The notes under the pieces: generated by a model
The model's input: the letters and a program-made list of their open reading frames with translations, nothing else
What the model was told of the DNA's origin: nothing
The model's database searches: none
Source: Gilichinskyi gelida
Lineage (GTDB): Bacteria; Acidobacteriota; Thermoanaerobaculia; Gp7-AA8
Assembly: GCA_038040385.1 (NCBI GenBank)
Contig: JBBPII010000003.1
Coordinates: 1-64,000, forward strand
DNA: 64,000 bases
Direction: 5' to 3'
Shown: positions 7,707-16,204 of the stretch, piece by piece
Numbering within the stretch: the first letter of the stretch is position 1
Layout: every line of letters begins with the position of its first letter
Made by a program: the position numbers and the translations under genes

Positions 7707-7790
7707 GCCGCGAAGACGGCGAAGGGTCTCCACGGGGCGTGTCGCGCATCCTGAGATCCTTCGCCGTCTTCGCGGCTCAGGATGACGGGG
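7694..7790. repeat. Dispersed palindrome copy 4
   Basis: The best-matched copy: both arms are alpha type (CTGAGCCGCGAAGACGGCGA and its complement), giving a near-perfect stem of over 30 bp with a GC-rich loop. It sits between convergent genes and encodes the last residues and stop codons of both. Confidence 0.9.
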
Positions 7791-9153
7791 AGATGATGCG
7801 AGCCACCACCACGGTTACATCGTCTGTCTGAGCGCCGCCGCCGCGGAAGCGCTCCACGTCCTGAATCAGCGCGTCGCGGACCTCGGCGGCGCTCGCGTCG
7901 CCGCTCTCGCGCACCACGGCCTCGATGCGCTCGATGCCGTAGCTCTCGCCGTTGGGGCTCACCGACTCGTACACGCCGTCGGTGTGGAGGACGAAGAGGT
8001 CGCCGGCGGCGAAGGGGACCTCGCGCTGCGGGATGCGGACGGGGAGGCGGACGCCGAGGGGCGGGGCGAAGAGCTCGATGGCCTCGACGGTGCCGTCGCG
8101 GCGGGCGATCACTGGCGGGTGGCCGGCGCTGGCGAAGGTGGCGCGGCCGGTGGCGCGGTCGAGCAGTAGCACGGCGCACGTCACCAGCGTGCGGCGGCGC
8201 GTCGTCTCCGCAATGAGCTCGTGCAGACGGCGCAGCACCGCTGCGGGATCGTGGAGCGAATCGCGCAGCAGCGTGAAACCACTGCGCAGCGCGGCCAGAA
8301 CGAGGCCGCTGGCCAGACCGTGGCCGGCGACGTCGCCGGAGACGATGGCCAGCCGGTCGCCGATGGGGAAGTAGTCGAAGTAGTCGCCGCCGACTTCCGT
8401 CGCCGGCATCGACACCCCAGCCAGGTCCACCCACTCCAACTGCGGCGGCGCCTCGGGCAGCATGCTCATCTGGATGGCGCGCGCGTACCGCAGCTCGTCG
8501 CGCATGCGCAACTGCTCCTGCGCACTGAGCCGGCGCTCGCTCCAGTCGGCGGTGATTTGCCGGCGCCAGCGCCGAGCGGCGAACAGCTCGATGCCGAGGG
8601 TCATGATGTTGATGACGCCGACGGCGATCAACGGCGGCGCCTTTTCGCCGCGCGGCGTGTCGGCGAGGAACAGTCCCATCGCCGCGGCGACGGTGAAGAA
8701 GACCGAGTGCAGCAACACCGCTTCGGAGACCAGCAGCCGGAAGGCGAGCATCATGAACGGGAAAGTCACCGCCCAGCCGGGCCAATCGCCGCGCCGGGCG
8801 AAGGCGGTGGCCAGCCCGAACTGCACGATCACGTACGTGATGACCGTGGCGCTGACATGGCGGCGGATCCAGCGGCTGACTCCCCAGAGCCCCTCGGTGC
8901 GCCCTTTTCGCTTGACGCGGTAGACGTCGCGCATGAAGAAGAGCATCAGCACAACGAGCACGAAGTTCGATACGGAGATCGCCAGGTCGAGCGGCGTGCG
9001 CCGCACCAGGTTCGCGCCCAGCTCGATGAACGAGACGACGAGAAAGAAAAAGAGGAGAACGGTCAGCCAGATCAGGTTCCGGGTGTCGAACCGGCGGCGG
9101 ACGGCGGCGTCCTCGGAAGTGGCGGCGACGTCTTCGATCGACAGCGCGGTCAT
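7777..9153 (-). CDS. Membrane-bound PP2C-type (SpoIIE/RsbU) phosphatase
   Basis: 458 aa. The N-terminal half (about 25-200) has five or six membrane helices. A short helical linker (LSAQEQLRMRDELRYARAIQ) follows, then a SpoIIE-like PP2C domain: ARAIQMSMLPEAPP, MPATEVGGDYFDYFPIGDR (metal-binding GGDYFD), IVSGDVAGHGLASGLVLA (second metal Asp), FASAGHPPVI, VLHTDGVYES and QTDDVTVVVAR. Such enzymes dephosphorylate anti-sigma-factor antagonists. The partners are not in this window. ATG 9153 (MTALSIEDV) was chosen; longer readings run into the ankyrin gene on the other strand. Confidence 0.9.
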   Translation of the reverse strand: MTALSIEDVAATSEDAAVRRRFDTRNLIWLTVLLFFFLVVSFIELGANLVRRTPLDLAISVSNFVLVVLMLFFMRDVYRVKRKGRTEGLWGVSRWIRRHVSATVITYVIVQFGLATAFARRGDWPGWAVTFPFMMLAFRLLVSEAVLLHSVFFTVAAAMGLFLADTPRGEKAPPLIAVGVINIMTLGIELFAARRWRRQITADWSERRLSAQEQLRMRDELRYARAIQMSMLPEAPPQLEWVDLAGVSMPATEVGGDYFDYFPIGDRLAIVSGDVAGHGLASGLVLAALRSGFTLLRDSLHDPAAVLRRLHELIAETTRRRTLVTCAVLLLDRATGRATFASAGHPPVIARRDGTVEAIELFAPPLGVRLPVRIPQREVPFAAGDLFVLHTDGVYESVSPNGESYGIERIEAVVRESGDASAAEVRDALIQDVERFRGGGAQTDDVTVVVARIISPSS

Positions 9154-9183
9154 TGTTCGGGCAATCGTAGTACGCTCATCGGC

Positions 9184-9936
9184 ATGCGACGCAGCCTGAT
9201 TTTCCTCTTCGCCTTCGTTGCCATGCCGCTGTTCGCCGCCGACCGCGATCCCGGAACCGCCTTCGCCGTGGCCATCGAGGACGGCGACGCCGACGCGGTC
9301 AGGGAGTTGCTGAAAACGCACTCCACCGAGACCCCCATCGACTACGGCGAGCACAAGATCACCCCGCTGCTCAAGGCGGCGTGGGACGGCGAGGAGGAGA
9401 TCGTCACCCTGCTGCTCGACGCCGGGGCGAAGATCAACGCCAAAGCTTCCGACACCGGCGAGACCGCGCTGATGAACGCGGTGACCCGCGGCCACATGGA
9501 GATCATCAAACTCCTTCTGGAGAAGGGCGCCGACGTGGCGCCGAAGAATCGCTTCGACTTCAACGCCTTCACCTCCGCGGTGGCGGCCGGCAAGCAGGAC
9601 ATCGCCGGCCTGCTGCTCGACGCCGGCGCGAAGCCCGACGAAGGCGCCTCGGGATTGACGCCGCTGCAGTTCGCCGCCAGCGCGGGGAACGTGGAGATGA
9701 TCCGCTTCCTGGTCAAGCGCGGCGCGAACGTCAACTACGGCGTGAAAACCGGCGGGCAGACCGCGCTGCTGTCCGCGATCTATGGCGCGCATCCCGAGGC
9801 CGTCGAGGCGCTCATCGAGCTGAAGGCGGACGTCAACGCCAAGACAAAGGACGGCGACACGCCGCTGAAGGCGGCGATGAAAGGCGATCAGGAGGACATC
9901 GTGAAGATTCTCAAAGCCGCGGGAGCAAAGAAATGA
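9184..9936 (+). CDS. Secreted ankyrin-repeat protein 1
   Basis: 250 aa: signal peptide MRRSLIFLFAFVAMPLFA, then six or seven ankyrin repeats with the usual G-x-T-x-L-x-x-A pattern (TGETALMNAVTRGHMEIIKL, SGLTPLQFAASAGNVEMIRF, DGDTPLKAAMKGDQEDIVKI). Ankyrin repeats bind proteins; the target is unknown. Its start lies 30 bp from the divergent phosphatase start. Its stop codon overlaps an ATG reading MIALF, which matches the start of the next ankyrin gene beyond the inserted palindrome. Confidence 0.9.
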   Translation: MRRSLIFLFAFVAMPLFAADRDPGTAFAVAIEDGDADAVRELLKTHSTETPIDYGEHKITPLLKAAWDGEEEIVTLLLDAGAKINAKASDTGETALMNAVTRGHMEIIKLLLEKGADVAPKNRFDFNAFTSAVAAGKQDIAGLLLDAGAKPDEGASGLTPLQFAASAGNVEMIRFLVKRGANVNYGVKTGGQTALLSAIYGAHPEAVEALIELKADVNAKTKDGDTPLKAAMKGDQEDIVKILKAAGAKK

Positions 9937-9949
9937 TCGCCCTCTTCCC

Positions 9950-10042
9950 CCCCGTCATCCTGACCCTGAGCGCAGCGAAGGCGAAGGATCTCAGGATGCG
10001 CAATCGGAGATCCTTCGCCGTCTACGCGGCTCAGGATGACGA
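9950..10042. repeat. Dispersed palindrome copy 5
   Basis: Left arm beta type with the extra CCCTGA (CCGTCATCCTGACCCTGAGC), right arm alpha type (TTCGCCGTCTACGCGGCTCA GGATGAC). It separates the two ankyrin genes. The sequence on its left edge (ATGATCGCCCTCTTC) codes for the same five residues as the start of the gene on its right (ATGATCGCTTTGTTT). Confidence 0.9.
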
Positions 10043-10051
10043 GGTGCAACG

Positions 10052-11059
10052 ATGATCGCTTTGTTTTTCGCAATCGCTCTCGGCCAGGCCAGCGGCTCGA
10101 TGGTGGTCAGCGGGAAGGCGACGGCGCTGCGCCACGCGTACGTCGTGGAGAAGAACACGCTGCTGAAGGTCATCATCTCCGCGGAACCGCTGGACGATCC
10201 CGCGACCGCGGACGATTTCACCGGCATCGCCGTGCAGCTCGACGAGAAGAAGAAGGCCGAGGAGGTCTTCTTCTTCCATCCCAAACTGCCGGCGGGATTG
10301 TCGGTGCGCGAACTGAGCCGATTCGAGCCGAAGACGGTCTCGGCGACGAAGGTCGCCGGACGTCTCATCCTCGACGACGACGGCAACTCGTTCACCTACG
10401 ACGTCGCCTTCGAGGCGCCGATCGTCCACGTCAAGGAAGCGATCGACCCGCTGGGCGCCGATGCGTCGAAGGCCGATCATGCGAAATGGCGCCTCAAGCA
10501 GCTCAACATCGACGTCGACGAGTCCGAGCTTCGCAGCCGCATCCTCCGCGACGACGCCGACGCGGTGAAGCTGCTGCTCGACGCGGGGATCCCGGTGAAG
10601 ACGGAGAACGCGATCCGCACGGCGGTCGAGCATGGGAATGCGAAGATCGTCCAGATCCTCATCGTCGCCGGCGGCGACGTGAACAACCTCGATGCCTACA
10701 AGCAATCGTTGCTGATGTCCGCCACCACCCGGCCGGAGATCACGAAGATCCTGCTCGCAGCGAAAGCCGATCCGAACATCGTGAACGAATACAAAATCGG
10801 CCCGCTCTCCGCCGCCGCGGAGCAGGGGCAACTCGAAGTGGTGAAGATGCTTCTCGCCGCCGGCGCGAAGGTCAACCAGCGCGATCCGTACGGCGGCACC
10901 GCGCTGTCGGTCGCCGTCCTCCGCGGCTACAAGGACGTCGTGAAGACGCTCATCGACGCCGGCGCCGACGTGCAGCGTGACAAGAAGGATCTGCTCGAGC
11001 TGGCGAAGGACAAGCCGGAGATCAAGGCCATGATCGAGGCGGCGGCGAAGAAGAAGTAG
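10052..11059 (+). CDS. Secreted ankyrin-repeat protein 2
   Basis: 335 aa: signal peptide (MIALFFAIALGQASG), an N-terminal beta domain of about 130 residues that I do not recognise, then about five ankyrin repeats from residue 165 (DDADAVKLLLDAGIPVKTEN, HGNAKIVQILIVAGGDVNNL, QGQLEVVKMLLAAGAKVNQR). It is probably a distant paralogue or partner of the preceding protein. The stop codon is the first part of an inverted repeat. Confidence 0.85.
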   Translation: MIALFFAIALGQASGSMVVSGKATALRHAYVVEKNTLLKVIISAEPLDDPATADDFTGIAVQLDEKKKAEEVFFFHPKLPAGLSVRELSRFEPKTVSATKVAGRLILDDDGNSFTYDVAFEAPIVHVKEAIDPLGADASKADHAKWRLKQLNIDVDESELRSRILRDDADAVKLLLDAGIPVKTENAIRTAVEHGNAKIVQILIVAGGDVNNLDAYKQSLLMSATTRPEITKILLAAKADPNIVNEYKIGPLSAAAEQGQLEVVKMLLAAGAKVNQRDPYGGTALSVAVLRGYKDVVKTLIDAGADVQRDKKDLLELAKDKPEIKAMIEAAAKKK

Positions 11060-11135
11060 GGGCGCGCAGCAGCGCGCCCGGTACTCCGGCGTGCCGTTCG
11101 ACGGGGGTGCCGGGCGCCCTGCTGGGCGCCCCTAC
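11056..11135. repeat. Inverted repeat, GTAGGGGCGC family
   Basis: Two 29-bp arms, GTAGGGGCGCGCAGCAGCGC... at 11056-11084 and its complement at 11107-11135, with only three mismatches and a 22-bp loop. It includes the stop codon of the ankyrin gene and could act as a terminator hairpin. The style (GTAGG at the outer ends) matches the repeat at 47539. Confidence 0.85.
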
Positions 11136-11175
11136 CCGGGTGGTATGCTCGCCACCTCGACTCACGAGGCCCCTT

Positions 11176-13329
11176 ATGCTCCGACTCGCGGTGCTGCTTT
11201 GCCTCTCCATCGCCCTGGCCGCCTCCGCGGCCGGACCCGAGATCGCCATCACCCGCTTCCCCCAAGGAATCATGCAGCCGGTTGGCAGTCCGGCGGAGAG
11301 CGACGACTTCGTGCTCGCCAACGTCGGCACCGACCCCGCCTCGGTCACGGTGAGCCGCAGCAGCACCTTCTTCACCGTCTCGCCGTCGCAGTTCGTCCTC
11401 GAGCCCGGCGCCAGCCGCACGGTCATCATCCAGCCGGCGGTGCAACAGGGCGGACTCTATGACGGCACGATCACCATCCTCGTCGGTGGAAAGCAGCGGA
11501 CCCTCTCCCTTCCGGTGCGGCTGTTCATCGGAAGCCGCCCGTCCGGAACGGTGACGCCGCGCGCGTCGCAGAATCAGGTGATCGTCGCGCCGGTGGCCGG
11601 CGCGCAGCACGCCGGCAACGCCAACGTCACCAACTTCGGCAACGTCACCATGCAAGGCATCCTGACGGCGGACGTCCCGTGGATCGTCCCGTCACAGAAC
11701 AACGTGATCGGCATCGCGCCGAACAACACCGCGCAGATGCCGTTCGTCATCGATTCCGAGGCCAGGCCGGATGGCCAGGCGCCGCTGGGGGCGACGCTCG
11801 GCACGCTGTCGATGATCTACCTGCGCGGGACCAGCGGCAGCGAGATCGGCCCGCTGCAGACCGGAAGCGTGAACGTCACGGTCATCGACATCAGCAAGGT
11901 CGCCGTCGTCCCGCAGCAGCCCGCCGCACTCGCCGCCGGCGAGGCCGCCGCCTTCCTCCCGGCCATCACCGACCTCGGCGGGTTCTTCACCGACGTCTTC
12001 CTCTCCAATCGCGGCGCGTCGTCGCTGTCGAACGTGCGGCTGTTCTACAACGCTGCGGGGGCGGCGCCGGCGTCGTCGCTCCTGGCGAACATCGGGCTGC
12101 TGCCCGCCGGCGGCAGCGCGTGGTTTCCCTTCGCGCCGTCGAGCGTCTTCAACGTCGGCAATCAGACCGGCGGCCTGCAGGTGCGGGGCACGGCGGTGGG
12201 CAACGTCTCCGTCTCCGCCATCCGCGGCATCATCCCCGACGGCACCAATCGCTACCTGACGGCCATGCCGACGCTGGCGTCCGACCGCAGCGTCGCCTCG
12301 GGGGAGCGCCTCCTCTTCGCCGGGGTGGAGAAGAGCGCCGCGGCGCACACCGACGTGGTCATCCAGGAAGCCAGCGGAGTGGCCGGCGCGTACACCATCG
12401 ATTTCTTCGACGCCGCCGGCGCGCCGGTGGCGCCGAACCGCACCGGGTCGATCCTTCCCTTCGGATCGCTGAGCCTTGCCGACACGGTTCCCGCCGGCGC
12501 GCGCTCGGCGCGCCTGACGAACAGCAGCAGCGGCGCCGCGCGCCTCTCTGGGTTCGCCACGGTCATCGACGAGTCGACGCGCGACAACTGGACTGTCGTC
12601 GACGCCTCGCGCATCCCCGCCCCGGCCGCCGATCTGCTCGTTCTGATTCCGGCGCTTGCCGGAACGCCGCCGTCGATCTTCGACGTCTGGCTCACCAACG
12701 CATCGGCGTCGTCCGTTTCCGTGACGGTTGCCACGCGCCTCCAGCCGCCGCACCGGCGCGCGGTCAACGTCGTGCCGCCGGCGCCGGTCACGCTCGCCGC
12801 TGGAGAGACCCGCAAGATCACCATCACCAGCGCCCCGCAGGGCTACGTGCGGATCACCGGGCCGGCCGGCGCGATCAGCGCCACCGGCCGGCTGACCAGC
12901 ACGGTTACTGGGCGGGCGGGCGCGTTCGGCACCGGCGTCCCCGCGCTCACCGCCGGGACCGCGAGCGGCACCGGGACGGTCAAGCGCTTCTCGCGCGCGG
13001 CCGATGTGCCGAACGTCTCGCCGGCCACGCTGCTGCTGCTGGAGGCCGCGCGCAAGCCGGCGACGGTGCGCGTCACCGTTCGCTTCACATTTCCGGCGGG
13101 ATCGACGATCGCGGGTTCCGTGTCGGCGTCGAAGGACTACGCGCTCGCGTCCGGCCAGCTCCTATCGGTGCCCGACATCGTCCGCGCCATCCTGGGCCCC
13201 GCGCGCGACACGCTCGGCATCATCTTCAACCTGCTGGTCGACGTGGAGGTCGTTTCGGGGGAGGGGAGAGTGCTCTCCTTCCTGCAGACCATCGACGGAT
13301 CGGGCGACCTCACGCTTTCGTCCGACTGA
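11176..13329 (+). CDS. Large secreted protein with Ig-like domains
   Basis: 717 aa. Signal peptide MLRLAVLLCLSIALAASAAG, then an Ig-like domain of the ASH/abnormal-spindle style (DFVLANVGTDPASVTVSRSS ... FVLEPGASRTVIIQP) at about 25-115. A long series of beta-rich repeats follows, several containing DVFLSNRGASSLSNVRLFYN or DVWLTNASASSVSVTV patterns and FAGVEKSAAAHTDVVIQEAS. No catalytic motif is evident. It is probably a cell-surface or exported structural/adhesive protein. It is alone, and convergent with a protease gene whose stop is 1 bp away. Confidence 0.75.
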   Translation: MLRLAVLLCLSIALAASAAGPEIAITRFPQGIMQPVGSPAESDDFVLANVGTDPASVTVSRSSTFFTVSPSQFVLEPGASRTVIIQPAVQQGGLYDGTITILVGGKQRTLSLPVRLFIGSRPSGTVTPRASQNQVIVAPVAGAQHAGNANVTNFGNVTMQGILTADVPWIVPSQNNVIGIAPNNTAQMPFVIDSEARPDGQAPLGATLGTLSMIYLRGTSGSEIGPLQTGSVNVTVIDISKVAVVPQQPAALAAGEAAAFLPAITDLGGFFTDVFLSNRGASSLSNVRLFYNAAGAAPASSLLANIGLLPAGGSAWFPFAPSSVFNVGNQTGGLQVRGTAVGNVSVSAIRGIIPDGTNRYLTAMPTLASDRSVASGERLLFAGVEKSAAAHTDVVIQEASGVAGAYTIDFFDAAGAPVAPNRTGSILPFGSLSLADTVPAGARSARLTNSSSGAARLSGFATVIDESTRDNWTVVDASRIPAPAADLLVLIPALAGTPPSIFDVWLTNASASSVSVTVATRLQPPHRRAVNVVPPAPVTLAAGETRKITITSAPQGYVRITGPAGAISATGRLTSTVTGRAGAFGTGVPALTAGTASGTGTVKRFSRAADVPNVSPATLLLLEAARKPATVRVTVRFTFPAGSTIAGSVSASKDYALASGQLLSVPDIVRAILGPARDTLGIIFNLLVDVEVVSGEGRVLSFLQTIDGSGDLTLSSD

Positions 13330-13330
13330 G

Positions 13331-14029
13331 CTACTTGAAGACGAGGTGCGCGACGTCGGTCTCGACGTCCCAATAGATCATTGCCAGCGCCGTCAGATCG
13401 AACGCCGTGTGCGCGCACATCAGCTTGAAGAGCCGCCCGGCGAAGGCGAAGATCGTCCCGAACACCAGCCCGACGATGGTTGCCTGTTCAGTGCCGGACA
13501 GTCCTTGCACGGCGTAGTGGCTGATGCCGAACCATGCGGACGTGATCAGCACCACAGCCACTTTCGCCGCGACGCTCGATCCGAAAATTTTCCCGAAGCG
13601 CTCGAAGAACCAGCCGCGGAACACCGTCTCCTCGCCGAAGCCGGCGGCGAACATGGCCCAGATTGCCGCCGGCAGCATGGCGCGGTTTCCCGCGAGGTAG
13701 TGGTAGGCCTGGTTGACCGGATCGGCGCCGAGGAGCGGCATGACCAGCGCCTTCATGGCGAACTTGAAGGCAACGCCGAACGCCACCCCGGCGGCCACCG
13801 CGGCGATCCAGCTCCGTGGCCGCACGTAACCGATGTCACGCCACGGCGTGCGCGACCACCGCATCCACGCCAGCACCAGAATCGCGCCGGCCGGCACGAC
13901 GACTTTGCCGACGAAGATGTTGCCGCTGAAGAGAATGACCAGGATGGCGATGATGCCGAGCGGCCCGAATCCGCGCAGGGCGGCGGCGGGTTCCGCTTGG
14001 CCCGGCAGATTGGAGGCGTCGGCGGTCAT
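13331..14029 (-). CDS. CPBP-family intramembrane glutamic endopeptidase
   Basis: 232 aa with about six membrane helices. The three family motifs are intact: GFGEETVFRGWFFERF (EExxxR), AWFGISHYAVQG (FxxxH) and a final CAHTAFDLTALAM with the third-motif His. CPBP/Abi proteins cleave within the membrane and include Rce1 relatives and bacteriocin self-immunity proteins. Length and motif spacing are normal. The genes on either side do not hint at a substrate. Confidence 0.9.
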   Translation of the reverse strand: MTADASNLPGQAEPAAALRGFGPLGIIAILVILFSGNIFVGKVVVPAGAILVLAWMRWSRTPWRDIGYVRPRSWIAAVAAGVAFGVAFKFAMKALVMPLLGADPVNQAYHYLAGNRAMLPAAIWAMFAAGFGEETVFRGWFFERFGKIFGSSVAAKVAVVLITSAWFGISHYAVQGLSGTEQATIVGLVFGTIFAFAGRLFKLMCAHTAFDLTALAMIYWDVETDVAHLVFK

Positions 14030-14129
14030 GGTGAGCGATACGTGGCCGCGGAGACGAGGTTTCGTCTAAGGAGGCACGTCCAGGCGGCGGATGCGATCTC
14101 GGCGTGTGACTTCCGACCATCAACGCTCT

Positions 14130-14421
14130 TAGGCGGACGGCAGTAGCTTGGCGGAGTATTTCGCGAGAACGGATCGCGGAGTTCTCATCAAGCGCAAGAG
14201 ACTCGATGCCGTGCTCCTCGCGTTGAACCGACAACCAGGGGATGCGGCGACTCTGGAAGAGGTAGCTTGCCAAGATGGAACTTGATCGTCGCCTCCCAAA
14301 GCGAAACGACACTCAGGTACGCAGCCTCCGACTCCTCAACTGCCCGCCGAACGTGCGGCGACACCCGCTCGTCGCCCGTGATGTACCACAGAAAGATGTG
14401 CGTATCGAGCAGCAACCTCAT
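14130..14421 (-). pseudogene. vapC: VapC-type PIN-domain toxin, decayed
   Basis: The N-terminal half is a clear PIN domain: MRLLLDTHIFLWYITGDERV with the first acidic residue and AYLSVVSLWEATIKFHLGKL with the Glu. After PLPESPHP the reading frame is lost by a single-base shift near 14230-14240; QREEHGIESLALDE continues in the next frame. The RDPF motif of VapC appears in yet another frame at about 14165-14180, which points to a further deletion. With at least two lesions this is decay rather than one sequencing error. The open frame gives only 77 of about 130 residues. Confidence 0.75.
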
Positions 14422-14648
14422 TGCTCGAAATCTCGAAGCACGTCCTCCGGAAGCGGGTCATCAAAGTCGTCGGGTACAACGAATGAACCTGCGGCGAGGC
14501 CAAATCGTCTTGGTCTCTTGACAGCCTCAATCGGACGAATCTCCGCGACTGGGCGATCATGTTCAGTGACGACAAGCGTTTCACCCTCGCGCACGCGATG
14601 AAGAACTCCTTCGGGGTCTCGCTTCACCTCTTCCACGCTGACGTTCAT
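14418..14648 (-). CDS. Phd/YefM-type antitoxin
   Basis: 76 aa. MNVSVEEVKRDPEGVLHRVR, then GETLVVTEHDRPVAEIRPI, the typical Phd/YefM DNA-binding N-terminal half, and an acidic tail (DDFDDPLPEDVLRDFE) that would bind the toxin. It overlaps the vapC remnant by four bases as in intact modules. The antitoxin appears intact while its toxin is broken. Confidence 0.9.
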   Translation of the reverse strand: MNVSVEEVKRDPEGVLHRVREGETLVVTEHDRPVAEIRPIEAVKRPRRFGLAAGSFVVPDDFDDPLPEDVLRDFEQ

Positions 14649-14814
14649 GGTTGGTCGAGTTTAGCAAAGATCTCGATCCGGCCTCCGCCAGCGGGCGACG
14701 CGCAGCGTCGCGCTGAAACGAGTTGAATGCTCGACATTACCGGAATTTGCCCGCGTGGAGGTCGCACGATACTTTTGCTTGATGTGCGGCCGGCCGCCTT
14801 TGCGGCGCGGCGGC

Positions 14815-15600
14815 ATGTGTATGCTGACGGCTGTGAAGGACCACGCTGCGGACTGGGAGGAGCTCGCTCGCCGGGAGCCATATTTCGCCGTTCTCACCAA
14901 TGACGGCTCTCGGGGCGTGCCAGGCAATGCCGCGGCGACCGCCGCGTTCTTCGACACAGGCGAAGACGATATCGCGGCGCTGCTGGCGGCAATCACCCCA
15001 TTGCTCGGGCACGACGTCCGCGTCGCTCGCGCGCTCGATTTCGGCTGCGGTGCAGGCCGCCTGACACTCCCTCTGGCGCGGCGTGCGCTGCAGGTCGTAG
15101 CCTGTGACGTCGCGCCGACGATGCTCACACATGCTCGGCAGAATGCGGAAAGCGCCGGTGTACGCAACGTGACCTTCATGAGCAGTGAGGACCTCGGCGG
15201 ACTGCCGCCCGGCGAGTTTGACTTCATTTGCTCGCTTCTCGTCTTTCAGTACATTCCGGCGAAGGCCGGCTCCAGGATTCTAAGGACTCTGATCGACCTG
15301 CTCGCTCCGGGTGGGATTGCTGCGATCCACGTTACGTTTCGGCGACCTGACAGCTCACTTCGGCGACTGGCGCGTCTCATTCGAGCGCGTTCGGGACCGG
15401 CGCGTCGCACACCCGGCGTGGTACGACATGAGTTGCAACGCCCCTACACGCGAATCAACGAATACGATGAGCATTCCGTTCGTGACGAGATCGAAGCGGC
15501 CGGCGCCCACCTCCTCGCGCTGCTCCCTACCCACCATGTCGACGCTACCGGTGCGGTGATGATCATTGCCAAGCCGCGTTCGACTGCCAAGCTGGCCTGA
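14815..15600 (+). CDS. Class I SAM-dependent methyltransferase
   Basis: 261 aa from this ATG (an ATG two codons later is equally possible; a GTG at 14755 would add 20 residues with cysteines). Motif I is ARALDFGCGAGRLTLPLA, motif II DVAPTMLTHARQNAESAG, and the post-II segment FDFICSLLVFQYIPA carries the usual acidic and hydrophobic pattern, followed by LLAPGGIAAIHVTF. The N-terminus DWEELARREPYFAVLT is shared by a family of methyltransferases linked to cell-surface sugar or natural-product loci. The substrate is unknown. Confidence 0.85.
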   Translation: MCMLTAVKDHAADWEELARREPYFAVLTNDGSRGVPGNAAATAAFFDTGEDDIAALLAAITPLLGHDVRVARALDFGCGAGRLTLPLARRALQVVACDVAPTMLTHARQNAESAGVRNVTFMSSEDLGGLPPGEFDFICSLLVFQYIPAKAGSRILRTLIDLLAPGGIAAIHVTFRRPDSSLRRLARLIRARSGPARRTPGVVRHELQRPYTRINEYDEHSVRDEIEAAGAHLLALLPTHHVDATGAVMIIAKPRSTAKLA

Positions 15601-15680
15601 CATCTTTCGAAACGACGCGCGGAAGCGCCGGACCAGCGACCGGCACCGCGTCGGCTCCTGCCAAGGGTCGGGCAACCTTG

Positions 15681-15974
15681 TTATCGGAGGCGTTTGCGCC
15701 AGTACCCCGGTCGACGTTTCTCGTGCGCCACAGCAACAATCTGAATGAACTCGTTCTCAACAAAGTAGATCAATGAGTAGGGGAACGTTGGAAAGACATA
15801 CCGACGCATACCTGCACTGTGTATCGGCCAGCGCTGCGGAGCTGTGATGACGACGCCTATGGCGTGATCGATCTCCTCAAGAAATGCCGCTTCCGCCGCT
15901 TCGCTGCGCTCTCGATACCAGCGGCGCGCCTCCTCGAGTTCCTCGGACGCCTCTTCGAAGAAGCGAGGTTGCAT
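15681..15974 (-). CDS. RelE/ParE-family toxin
   Basis: 97 aa. FFEEASEELEEARRWYRERS (N-terminal helices), HSAGMRRYVFPTFPYSLIYF and IQIVAVAHEKRRPGYWRKRL form the RelE/ParE fold with the basic C-terminus. Family members either cut mRNA at the ribosome or inhibit gyrase; this one resembles the group paired with addiction-module proteins of about 75 residues. The start codon overlaps the stop of the preceding antitoxin by one base. Confidence 0.9.
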   Translation of the reverse strand: MQPRFFEEASEELEEARRWYRERSEAAEAAFLEEIDHAIGVVITAPQRWPIHSAGMRRYVFPTFPYSLIYFVENEFIQIVAVAHEKRRPGYWRKRLR

Positions 15975-16204
15975 TAGCGGTCAGAGCGGTGCAAATGTGC
16001 ACGTACTTCTGACCAGGGAATCGTTTTTATTCGCCCCGCGCGGTACTCCGCCATACGCCGCTCGATCTCGGCCGCCCACGCTTCTTCAACGCCCTGATCC
16101 GAGGGCTCCTCGATGCTCTCGAGCAAGAGTCCTGCGAGCTCAGCGCGATCGTGAACGGAGAGTTCTGCTGCTTTCTCGTAGAGTTCTTGGACCGCGCGAG
16201 TCAT
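15974..16204 (-). CDS. Addiction module component (antitoxin partner of RelE-type toxin)
   Basis: 76 aa. YEKAAELSVHDRAELAGLLL, then ESIEEPSDQGVEEAWAAEIE and RRMAEYRAGRIKTIPWSEVR, the full pattern of the short addiction-module family (PF09720-like), which ends in a conserved W-x-E-V segment. It is first in the pair, as usual for type II antitoxins. ATG 16204 gives the family's normal length. Confidence 0.9.
   Translation of the reverse strand: MTRAVQELYEKAAELSVHDRAELAGLLLESIEEPSDQGVEEAWAAEIERRMAEYRAGRIKTIPWSEVRAHLHRSDR

Larger units (their letters stand above)
7275..7790 (+). mobile_element. Palindrome - GIY-YIG gene - palindrome unit, copy 2
   Basis: Same construction as the unit at 5193. 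The sequence from the end of the left palindrome into the gene is also conserved (GACGGGTAAGCT then GTG 12 bp after the repeat), so the leader travels with the gene. The right palindrome again provides the gene's stop codon, and its far arm holds the stop codon of the opposing phosphatase gene. Confidence 0.6.
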
